In this document: piece by piece, positions 1 through 11,500 of the stretch
Layout: every line of letters begins with the position of its first letter
Numbering within the stretch: the stretch's first letter is position 1
Assembly (NCBI GenBank): GCA_916610825.1
Contig: OU744450.1
Span: forward strand, 15,009,767 to 15,073,766
Reading direction: 5' to 3'
From: Haliclystus octoradiatus
Taxonomy: Eukaryota; Cnidaria; Staurozoa; Stauromedusae; Haliclystidae
DNA: 64,000 nucleotides
Notes under the pieces: generated by a model
Database searches by the model: none
The model's input: the letters and a program-made list of their open reading frames with translations, nothing else
What the model was told of the DNA's origin: nothing
Translations under genes and position numbers: made by a program

Positions 1-575
1 TATCCTACATAGCTTGACCTACACAAGCCTCATTTAAATTTGTAAACGACACATTGATTTGTCACCAGTTCAGGTTTTTCTTCACGATGCCTAAGGTTTA
101 ATCTTTTAGTTTGCGGCTAGTAAAAATAGTTAAAATATTGACATTGATTTTATTACAAAGTGATGATATTTCATGCGTTAATTTGTTACTTGAGCTTTGG
201 TCCTTGAAAGGCAACTTGAGAATGACGTCAGGATCTACTTTTAAAATTGGTTTCAAATTTTTAAAATAATTAAAGTTAAAACGGTCAAGATAAAAAGTTA
301 AAAGTGATACTGGATATTTAAGATCAATAAAAATACGTTTAAAGTTGGCACATTCAAGGTTAAAATATTCTCCCGATGAACATAGACGGTAAGCTCTGTG
401 TAATAAAGTTTTTAAAAGACCCGTTTTATAACGTTTGTCGACATTGATATTAAAATGTAATAAAAGGCCAGTATTAGTTTTCTTTCTGTAAACCTGCGTA
501 ACTATAGTATTAAAATCTTTTTCTAAAAGCAACCCAAGAAAAGGTAATTTTCCATTCTTTTTGTGTTTCTATCGT
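1..575 (-). mobile_element. Penelope-like element, 5'-truncated copy (minus strand)
   Basis: Reading the minus strand from about 575 down to 98 gives the C-terminal part of a Penelope-like reverse transcriptase. It includes the block NGKLPFLGLLLEKDFN and a segment similar to the same region of the element at 22-23 kb (HFN...V..RYK.GLLKT). Below 98 the reading continues toward the GIY-YIG endonuclease domain and runs off the left edge of the window. Near position 30 the codon matching a Cys in the facing copy is TGA, so this copy is dead. Positions 1-207 are the near-exact reverse complement of 600-806, which is a second copy facing the other way. The catalytic YxDD region lies upstream of the truncation and is absent. 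Confidence 0.8.
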
Positions 576-599
576 GAAGTTAATTGAACTTAATACGAC

Positions 600-1330
600 T
601 AAAGGACCAAAGCTCAAGTAACAAATTAACGCATGAAATATCATCATTTTGTAATAAAATCAATGTCAATATTTTAACTATTTTTACTAGCCGCAAACTA
701 AAAGATTAGACCTTAGGCATCGTGAAGAAAAACCTGAACTGGTGACGAATCAATGTGTCGTTTACAAATTCAAATGTGGCTTGTGTAGTTCAAGCTATGT
801 AGGATATACAAAAAACTACCTACACGAAAGAATAAAAACACATAATTCATCATCTTCTGCCATTGGACGACATGTAAAAGAGCATCAACAAACAATGGAC
901 GATGTTATTAACCAATTTAGCGTTTTAAGACATTGCAATTCAAAATGGGATTGTTTAATTTACGAAATGCTATTTATTAAGGACCTAAAACCGAACTTAA
1001 ACTCCCAAGCGGATTCAATCCGCTCAGTATTGTTTTATTTGTTAAAATATAAATTCTTAACATACAAATTATTAAATCTATTTCATTTTTAAAACTTATA
1101 TACATGTAAATTACAAAATCTATTGAATTTAAACCTATATATTTATGTACACTTTAAAATTTAATTCTCTTGAAAATGGCTAGAGACATTAGCCGAAACG
1201 ACGTTGAAATTACTAATAAAATTGAGAAACTGTTGCCATTGACTTTTGCATTGAAACAAAAAAATTTACTTTGTTAATCGATGTTCACAAAACCTTAGTA
1301 TATCAATCATAGCTTTCAGATTTCAATTTG
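600..1330 (+). mobile_element. Penelope-like element, 5'-truncated copy with GIY-YIG domain
   Basis: This copy starts abruptly near 600 inside the end of the reverse transcriptase. It then carries an open GIY-YIG endonuclease from about 742 to 1092. The motif is visible as YKFKCGLCSSSYVGYT, followed by H-E-R and a late YEMLF block, as in Penelope endonucleases, which nick target DNA for priming. The ORF ends in a typical KPNLNSQ.DSIR tail. Downstream, 1169-1206 holds CTTGAAAATG, a 5-bp hairpin and CGAAACG. A sequence of the same form occurs in the pseudo-LTR of the copy at 22-23 kb. The 3' end near 1330 is approximate. Confidence 0.8.
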
Positions 1331-1377
1331 CTTTTTAAAGAGGCAATTATTTAATTCCCTGAACAGTAGAAACTTAA

Positions 1378-2138
1378 CCCTGGGTTATACGACGTACTTT
1401 CAAGAAGCGACCCATCAAAATTGGTTTTGCACGCCTGAAAGTATGGCGTATAATCTGGCAAAATCGAAAGTATTGCTGATCGAGGCGTACCAAACTGACA
1501 ACAGCTGTACTGGTACGCCTAAAAACAGTTGAAATATACGCCATACATTTGTGAGCCCTTCCATTTTCAGAAGGTCGAACTCGGGAAGTTTTTGTCATTT
1601 CCAAGGGGTTTCTGTTTGAATTTCTCATTGTTTCCTGCCTGTTGCTAAGTACCGTGGTTAGTAATCGTATCAAAACAATAGCAATGGTGTAGAATTGCGT
1701 TTTAGAATTTGAATAAACCAAGTTGTGATGATGTGATCACATTTGAGTATTCTTTGCCATTATTATTGAAAGAAAATTATTATCGAAAGAAAATAATCTA
1801 TCTATAACATATATTGTTTTTGATCAAGTGCCTTAAATATGAAAAATATATTAAATATGAAGATAATATGATCTTGAACATCGTGTTTGTAAACCAAATA
1901 TATTTTAGTAGTTTTATAAATATGCGTATGTCGACATCTAATGATTCGCAGTAAAACTTTGAAGATTTCGATTAATAAGTCTTCCTATTACGGATTCTCA
2001 GAACATAATGTCACAGATCTTCTCCCAGGAAGCGATAAAGTTTGAACAAAAATCAACTGGTACGTCACTTTAGGTTCGACGTATAATCCCACTTTTGTAT
2101 TTTTTTTTGTGTTTGGTTGACTTGGTATAACCTGGGGG
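1378..2138. repeat. Possible MITE-like non-coding element
   Basis: The left edge CCCTGGGTTATAC (1378-1390) is an imperfect inverted match to the right edge GTATAACCTGGGGG (2125-2138). The 760 bp between them encode nothing recognisable. No convincing target duplication was found, so this may be coincidence. Confidence 0.25.
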
Positions 2139-2169
2139 AATAGACTACTGTGAAAAATTTCTTGAGTTC

Positions 2170-2383
2170 ATAATGGCTCACTTTTAATGACATTTTTTCA
2201 ATAACAGTTCATGAAAATTGGACCAATTAACGTTTTATGAACTGTTTCACAGGGGCATGCCCACACATAGTTTGAATAAAAGAACTTTAAATCACAGCAG
2301 GCTAATGGAGACATACTGCAACATATGCATCAGTAGCGTAAGGGATTAAACTTTTCCGGCATGGTCTTAGGGCTCAATCCCTG
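2170..2383 (+). repeat. Interspersed repeat, copy 1 (about 210 bp)
   Basis: This is a direct repeat of 4389-4597. Shared blocks include TGGCTCA, a run around TTCATGAAAATTGGAC, GAATAAAAGAACTTTAAAT and GCAACATATGCATC. The right end (a TAGCGTAAGGG-like word, then GGGCTCAATCC) resembles tRNA A and B boxes, so a SINE origin is possible. It lies in the third intron of TIMM22. Confidence 0.6.
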
Positions 2384-2583
2384 ACAGATACACTATTGGT
2401 TGGTCACCGGAGGAGTATCAAGAAGACCAATATACTGATCATTTGCCATGAAATAATACTTCCAATTTGCTGGATTTGTGGATAAATTATAGAGTATTTA
2501 GGTATGTGCGATTGCACACCTCATGATACACTCCATGCCGTAGATAGAAATATATTTAGTAAAACATTAGATTTCAGACCTAC

Positions 2584-5500
2584 CTCTTAAACCAAGCAAA
2601 CCACCTGTGATGCATCCTGACATTGTTCCATTCTTAAGGTCAGATTTACCTCTACACTGAACCAAAATAGTGACATATTTTAATATAATATATCTAGGAA
2701 GAAGGACAGATCTAGCAAGACACACAGGCAGTGCGTAAAATGATCTACATTGTGTTGGTATTTAAATTTTGGACAGGATGATTGGAAGTCACAATAGTTG
2801 CTTCACACTACTTCAGACTATTTAGATAAAATATTATAAACCATAGTAAATACTGTGGACTGTGGTGTGGGCCCAGCTACTTTTTTCGAGAGTAACCGTA
2901 ACCAGGGTCTGACAACATGCCCAGCCTTCTGGAATCCTAGAGGCATTTCAACATTTTCTTCTGAACTAATGCTCCAACTTTCCTAAATATAGGATTCTTA
3001 CTCTTGTCGGACCCCGACTGTAACTATAATTAGCTACTTTTAAGAAATAGCTTCCCGGCTCCTGACTGTCTGTTCATTGTCCTTATTCAAGATGTTCTGG
3101 AGAATCGTTGCAATTTGTTTAGCGGACTAATAATCTTTCTGTATTTTTGGAAAGGGTTTCATGGCCATATTTATTGTGCTACTCTGTTGGTACAGTATCA
3201 TATAGTTTTTCATCATGGAATGACTTGAAAATAGAATATATAATTGGTGGTATCAGACTCATATACCTGTACTCCTACTTACACTTTCCAGAAGACATTC
3301 CGTTACAGAAAACATCGCCCCAACAACAGCAAAGTTTCTGCCATATGAAGACGCTCTCTGCTTCATTTCTTTGAAAACAGCCTTTGCTGATTGATCCTGC
3401 ATTCCTCCAGCATAAGAGGGCATAGATGAGTCTAACCCGGCAGTAAACAAGCCAAAACCGGCTCCTAACCCATATCCTATTGAAAGAGTGTATACAATGG
3501 AATTACAACAGGACAGCTTTCTCAAGGGCAGTAATTTTACAGTCAAATGCTCAGCTCACATGCATATAATGGTCATAGAAATGGGGAAAAGATTAGAAAA
3601 ACACTTACATGATGTCTAAATGTTTATACATTAAAAATTAGGCCTACAATCCTCTTATCAAAATATGGATTGCATTTTCAACGGGATAAATGCCCAATAT
3701 AAATCAGCTGTTTAATTTTCCCGAAATCATTCTTTTTGAATCTAGGAAGACAAATAATTCCTTCTCTAGCAAAAGAATATATTTTCTTGAGTATTTTTAA
3801 CAATTTCCCAAATAAACATTTCTATCAATTAAAATATAGTAGTTTAAAAATGATAAAAAATCCCATCTCATGTTGAGTTCGTGTTTCTCATTTATGTGCC
3901 CTTGATAGCATGCTACAGTAGTAGCTGATATGGCAACTTTGATAACTACTGTAGGAGTATAAGTTTTTATAATGATATACCCTATTACTTTAGGCCTACG
4001 CTTAACAAGTGTAGTAGTGAATATGTGGCTATGCCTTTTAGTGATGAAGTTGAATATTTTATGCTAATTATAAAACATACTATATGATATTAGATTTATT
4101 AGAGTTACAGTGAAACCTGTATATAACAGCCAGCTACGAGAGGTAGATATATTGACCATTATAGACAGGTGGCCTTTATATACAGGTTTGATTCAATAGA
4201 AAATACTATTTTAGACATTGCAAGAGTGACCACTATAGACAGGTGGCTGCTTTATAGAGGTGACTGTATTAGATAAATTGTAAACAAATGAAATTTCTTG
4301 TCATTTATCTATCAAATCCTGTCGATCGTCATTTCTCGAGTTCATAAATTTCATTTACAAACTTTCATGAACAGTTCATGGACGTTAAATGGCTCAATTT
4401 GAATAAATTTTTTTCAATAACGGTTCATGAAAATTGGACAAATTAACGTTTTATGAGCTGTTTCACAAGGGCATGCACCACATAGTTTGAATAAAAGAAC
4501 TTTAAATTACAGCAGGCTATGGGGACAGACTGCAACATATGCATCTGTAGGGTAATGGTTTAGACTTTTCCGGCACATGTGGTCTTGGGTTCAATCAATA
4601 TAAACGGCAATGCAAAACTAAATTTAAATCGACGTAAAAGTAAGAAAGTTACAAAACTTTCATCATTTCAGATTCTGTTTTGCGTAAAAAAATTTGAACA
4701 CAAATGGCGTCCTATAGTCACGTGAAAAGCGCTTAACCAATCAGTGCACAAAGTGGCGTGTTCACACGGAACAAATGGAAGTGTCATCGATCCAAATTTT
4801 GCGGTCTTGGAATCGAGCTATGCCGCGTTGCATTGTGGGCCACCTAGGGGGCAAAACATTCATCTCAGTGTTAGCAGTCAGTCAAGAGATCAGTAAAATT
4901 GAAAGGGTTTATGCTCTGTTTAATCCAGTGTTTTTATGGATATTTAATTTGAAATGGTAAAAAGTTGTTGTGCTATACATCGTACTAATCGTCAAAGTAA
5001 CAAGCAGATTAAGTTATCTTTTCATCGCGTGCCAAGCAATAGCACAAGACGAAAGCAGTAGCTTTTAGCTTTACGTCGAATTGATAAGAAAACACGTCGT
5101 CTTTGGGAGCCAAAATCAGAAGTTCATGTATGCTCTGAACATTTTACCCTCTGATTATATTGAATATGGGAATGGGGTTAATTGTTTAAAAGAATCTGCA
5201 GTTCCATCTGTTTTTGAGTTTTCAAAAACGTTCAAGGTTTGTCAAACGCAGTTGTTTTGCTATGCTTTCAGTTTCAATTTCGTAATTTGTGTAATTTTTA
5301 TGAGGCCCAAACTATGTTATGTGTTTCCTTGTTCTTTTATTTTCAATAGAACAGAACTAAAGAGTAGTCAATATTATCTCCAAGTCTGAATTAATCATTG
5401 TTTTACTTCGGAATCAATATATTTCAGCCTGCCAAAATGATCATAACGTTTTGACTCGAAGCTCACAAGCTGTCACCATAGCTTATGCTTATAGGACTAT

Positions 5501-8500
5501 TTGATATCATTGAGACAATATTATTGCACGTGGCTGGGAAAGATTGCTTGATGGGACATAATTGAATATGTTCCTCCACTTAAATTGATAATTTAATCAT
5601 GTTGCTAAATTAATTTGTTTGTGTCTAATTTAAATTGGCTGACTTTCTCTTAGGCAAAATCAAGTACAAAACCACCTTGTAAACGAAAAGCTGATTCTCC
5701 TCCTCCTTCTTTTCCAGATGATCTACCTCTCACCTCACCTAAAATCCCTAAAATATCTGATTCATGCTGTAACATAGAGACCGTACAGATAATAAACAGA
5801 TTGGGTTATATAAATCCTTCAGAGATGCCTTCCAACATAGCTTCCAATGAGATAACTATAGCTTCCCAAAATGTAAGAAGCCTACTAAAAAATGGTGAGG
5901 CAGTAAGGGATTTCGTTGTAGACAGCAAGTAAGATGCCTTGCATTGCAAGAAATATGGCAGAATGGTGACGTTTGTATTGAAAACTATAAAATTATTTTG
6001 CATGAACGAAAGTATCGAAAAGGGGGTGGTGTAGGCTTCATCATTCATGATTCCATTGGATTTCATTCTTGTGATGCTTTGACTGTGATGAAACCAGATA
6101 TTGAGATGCAAGTTCATTTTATTTTGCTTCTGTATATATCCCGCCAATTGCAACATTGTCTGAATCCATACTTGTTTTAAATGAAACTCTTTCAAGTTTG
6201 AAAGGAAAGCTGCTGATCGTTGCTGGTGATTTTAATGTAAACTTTCTGGCTGAATCGCGAAAACGTTCCATTTTACTCAACGTATTTTTAAAATTGAATA
6301 TGTTTCCCACAACAGTAAAACCTACCAGGGTCTGCACAAATTCTTGCACTTTACTTGATAATATTTTTACAAACTGTACTAAACCTTTAAAAGCAGGAAT
6401 CTTTACTTCTGAAGTTTCTGATCATCTTGCTCCCTTTTTATGTCTCGGTATTGAAAACAAGAAAGTCAAACAAAAATTAATTACTTATCGGGATATGTCC
6501 AAAAAGAATTTGCAAAATTTCAAGGATTTACTTACGTTACAAGACTGGTTTTTACCACCACAACCAGCAAAAGCTTTTGAGCAATTCGAAAATACGATAG
6601 CTGAATGCTTAAATATATGTTGCCCAATTGTTTCAAAGCCTTCAACTAGAAATAATCACTCCATAAAACCATGGATGACAAAAGGTCTGATGATCTCAAG
6701 GAAAAAAAGGCAAAGGTTATACACAAAATGGATAAAAAATCATGATTCAAAATTGAAACAGTTTTATGACAAATACTCAAAATTATATTCAAAATTGATT
6801 CGTAAAAGAAAAATTAGTTATTGGGAATATTTTTACAAGGAATGCCATAATAATGTCAGGCTACTATGGAGAGCCACCAATGTATTTCTTGGAAGAGCTA
6901 GAAAAACTCAACCCTATCCCGATTTTTTTACTATAGACGGAGAAAAAATCAAAAATCGTTCCTTCATTGCTGACAAATTCAATCAGTTCTTTGCTGAAGT
7001 TGGTCCAACTTTAGCTTCAGCGTTTCAATCATCTGATAATTTCAAACATTACCTCCCTGAAAACAATTCATGCTCTTTTAATTTGAAACACGTTTCTATA
7101 AATCAAGTCTCCAAAATAATAAATAATCTTAAACCAAAGAGCAGCAGTGGTTTTGATTCTATTTCTAACAACTGTGTAAAGCAAATCCAATCTGTAATCA
7201 TACAACCTTTAACTTTTCTAATCAATTTATCAATTCAATCAGGATTCATGCCTGATCCATTCAAAACTGCAAAAGTTGTACCCATTTTCAAGTCTGGTGA
7301 TGTCCATCTATTCACAAACTACATGCCAATTTCCCTGCTAAATGTGTTTTCCAAAATTATAGAAAAAGCTGTCTATAATCAACCGTATTTTTATTTTGAG
7401 GAGAATTTCTTAAACAAAACACAGTTCGTTTTTCGTCGTTTTTCTGAAACTGTCCATTGCATTTCACACTTCTTAAACAATATTTATTCAAATGGAAACC
7501 ACAAGTACCACTTTGCATTATTTCTTGACCTGAAAAAAGCTTTTGATACGGTTCCACATGATATTTTATTGCACAAGCTTTATCATTATGGTATTGGCAA
7601 AAATGAATTGAAATGGTTTGAAAACTACTTATCTAAGCGAAAACAATGTGTTTTCTTTGATTCTCGTTTATCTTCTCTGAAAACAGTAACCTGTGGTGTG
7701 CCCCAAGGAAGCATCCTTGGCCCTTTACTTTTCATTATTTTTAAAAATGATCTTCCGCTTGCTACTCAATTCAAAACCTGTTTATTTGCTGACGATACGA
7801 CTCTTCAGCTCTCATCGAATAATCTTTGTCAACTTGAAGCTGATGCAAATGCTGAACTACTCATTGTATCAAATTGGTTCAAAGACAACATGTTAACTTT
7901 GCATCCTCGTTTTAAAATCTCGCCATTCGAGGAAACTTAACATAAGTGTTGATGGTCATGTAATTCAACAATGTGGATCCAATTTTAAGAGCAAGAACAT
8001 AAAATTTCTAGGGTTATTATTAGATGAAAATATAAATTGGAAAGACCATGTTAACTCTGTCTGCTCGAAAGTGCGCAAACTTTCCTATCTCACTTTGCGA
8101 TTTCGTCGCTTTCTCACCTCAAGACACAAATTACAAATATATTCGGCAACCTTGAAACCTCATTTTGAATATTGTTTGTGCATTTGGGGTCACAGTTCCA
8201 TCATCGATTCTTTGAGTAAAGTTCACAAGCAATGTATTTGTGTCATCATGAATGTGAGGCCTAAGTCACACACCAAGCCACTTTTTAAACAGCTAGGACT
8301 GTTACATAAATTACGGAAATTATGTACGGTGACCAGCAGCCACTTACATGTCTGCATATTGCTCACTCATTATTTTCAACATCAACATTACAATTGAATT
8401 AATTAAGCTTATAAGGTCTATCCGGAAATGCATTCTAAATAAAAGGATTAATCATTATACCTAAACGTGCAAGGTTTCATTTTATAAATCGCGCTCTATA

Positions 8501-11500
8501 GCCTACCTGATGCATGCATAATGAATGATCATGTCAGTAGTGAAGTATATGCTGTAGCCCTATCCTTTTATCACTGCACAAACATTAATCTAAATATGGT
8601 TTTGTCTCTGTTTCAATCAAATTCGTAGGTGGCTTCAATCTGTCGACGGAGAACCAGGGATAAGCCAGCAGGCTTTATCTTCTTTAAAAGAAAAATTCAT
8701 AGAGGACAAATCATTGTACGGAACATGTTCCTTAGTTTTTGACGAAATGGGGATAAAACAGCACCTTGACTTATTAAAAATTGGAAAGGAAAGAAGAGTT
8801 TATGGCTATGTAGACTTGGGGAATGGACCCGCTAAACAACCAAGAAAGCAAAGCATGCTTTAGTAATCATGGCAGTGGGATTAAACGGGGTATGGGAGCT
8901 TCCTATTGCATACTTCATGACTACTGACATGAACAAGGAATCATTGAGTGACTTACTGGAAAGCTGTTTGCTAGCTCTTGCAAACATCAAGTGTTGTGTG
9001 ATTTCCCTCACATGTGATGGATGTTTTGTGAATCAGGGAAGCTTAAGGCTATGGGGACATCTTTTGATCCCAAAAATATTACCAACTGGATTAGGGACCC
9101 TGCAGGCAAGGAAAAAGTAAAAGAGAAAAAAAAGAAAAATTTACATATTTTTTGACGTAGTTCATATGATAAAATTATTTAGAAATATGCTAGAGGCCTA
9201 CCCTCCACTAGTTTTGGATGATAATATACTAACTTGGAATTTTGTTACAAAATTGCACAAATTGCAGAGCAGCGGGGGCCTTCGATGTGGAAATAAAATT
9301 TCATCACTTTACGTCCACTTTAAAAAAAAATAATGAAAGTGCGCCTTGCCACACAGATTCTATCTAATTCGACTGCAGACGCCTTCTTGTTTTGTAGAAG
9401 TTTAGATATCAAAGAATTCAATGGTTCTAAGCCAACGGAAGATCTTTTCAAAACCATCAATGAATCGTTTGATATGCTCAACTCTCGTTCAAGTCTTTCC
9501 ATTGGTGCAAAAAAAGCTGTAAACAAGGACAATATTAAGGAGATAAAAAAACAATTTGTAAAAACCGAGGAAATGCTTCTTGGTTTAAAGCGTCGAATTC
9601 CTATAACGATTGTGAATGGCAAAACCAAGGGTGGTGACGTTTGGTCACCAAAACAAAACGGAATTTATGGCATTGGACTTATAGTAAGTATGAGAAGCTT
9701 TCTAGAGGTATCAAAAATTTTAATGAAAGAACACAATTTTAAAAACATTATGGGGATAAAATTCTCCCAGGATCCATTGGAGCTAATTTTCAATGGTGTT
9801 AGCCAATCAATTGGAGCAGGCTGCAATCCATCTGCACTGCAATGTAGATCAAGCTACAGGTCCCTTCTATCAAGAGCATGTGTACTACCAACAACAACTG
9901 GAAATTGCTGTGATGACGACACTGTCATTCTGGGTGTCAACATTAATTGCCGTGTGTCATCTCCTGCTGTTATCGAAGAGCACAATTATTTTTGCCAAGA
10001 TAAAAATGGTAATGAACTCATTCAACCACCTGAGAATCATATATCGCTTTACCTTCACAATTGCATTGGTTACATTGCTGGTTTTGTAGCGAAGCGGGTT
10101 ATTTCGAAAGTCAGATGCTCAACTTGCCTTGAGGCATTACTGGAGAGAACGGAAACAGATGGATCAGATAGGGAAGAATTGAAACTTTTGAGATCAAAAA
10201 ATCGAGGTGGACTGAAAATACCAAGTGTTGCTCTGGTTAAAACATGTGTATTTGTTGAACGACATGTGAAACCATACCTCAAACCTCAATGAGCTAACTG
10301 CTGCCAAAATAAAATCTGCAAAATGCAAAATGCTACTTGCCATGTCAGAGATAAATTACTGGGACATCTGAATGATCATGCAAATGAAACATTTGATAGT
10401 TGTACTCTATGTGATCATATTACATCAGTGCAGAAGTTAATTTTTGATAAGTAGGCTACTTGGAAGTTAGGTATCATCATGCTCTCAAAACATCTAACTT
10501 GGAGCAATTGACAACAGGAGACAGAACAAGATTGGGTCGCCTGATGGTGAATATGCATGTTTAAAAATGTAATTTAGAAAACCATAAATCTGTTTCTATA
10601 ATAATTATATAGGCCTAACTTGTATATAAAATAACATGTTCTACTGCATGTAGAGTAAGAACAGTGTGCATTGTAAAGATCTATGATTTTTAACTTACAT
10701 TTTGCTTAGCTCTGTTCTGTTACTATTTAATGAAATTAAAACATCTGTTCACTTTACCATGTTATATATTCTCGAAATATAATATTGCAAATATCGTCTT
10801 GAGCTACTGGTAAGTATAGATTCATTTGGAAAATTGACTATCTGGATTGTTACTTTGATTACAAGCACCAGGAATGACAAGATTATGCTGAAAATGCTGT
10901 TACTATGATCTTATACTTTGCATCTTGTCTTAGTAAACCAAATCGCTAATAAATAACTATCCAGTCTATCCAGTGGTGACAATAGTATCTCTGAGTAATA
11001 TTCTCCTTAAATGTGTACCTTTAAATGGTCATAATACTTGATTTACTTCCACCTTTGATCAGTTAAAGTGTTGCGACTGCACTACTCGTACATTGTGTTT
11101 ACGTTTTTTGCCCCCCCAGAAGCCATTTTAAATGCTCTAACTAACAGCCACAATAGCCCTTAGCATCTTTCCCTGTAACGTCAGTCTTTAGTGGAATCTT
11201 TGTAGGCCTACTTGGATGCCAGATTTTACACTATGCCAAGTCAACATTCAAAATACGCTAAGTTTCGCCAAGAATTAGTTGCAAACTATAGAAAAATCTT
11301 AGGTTTGGACTATCTGTAGGCTACGCCAAATTTTAAAAACCAGCTACATATAAACGCGATGAAGGCGTGAAACACGGAGTAGCGGTGTTTTTAAGAGATC
11401 CATTATTTTTGAACTTTTAATAGTGATATTGCAATTTTATTTTACGAATATGGAGTTAAATTCAACTGGTGATGGATGTTTAGAATGTACAATACCTGTT

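Noticed and set aside
1374-1721. 115-codon open frame on the minus strand
   Set aside because: No recognisable domain; it lies within the MITE candidate and the TIMM22 intron.
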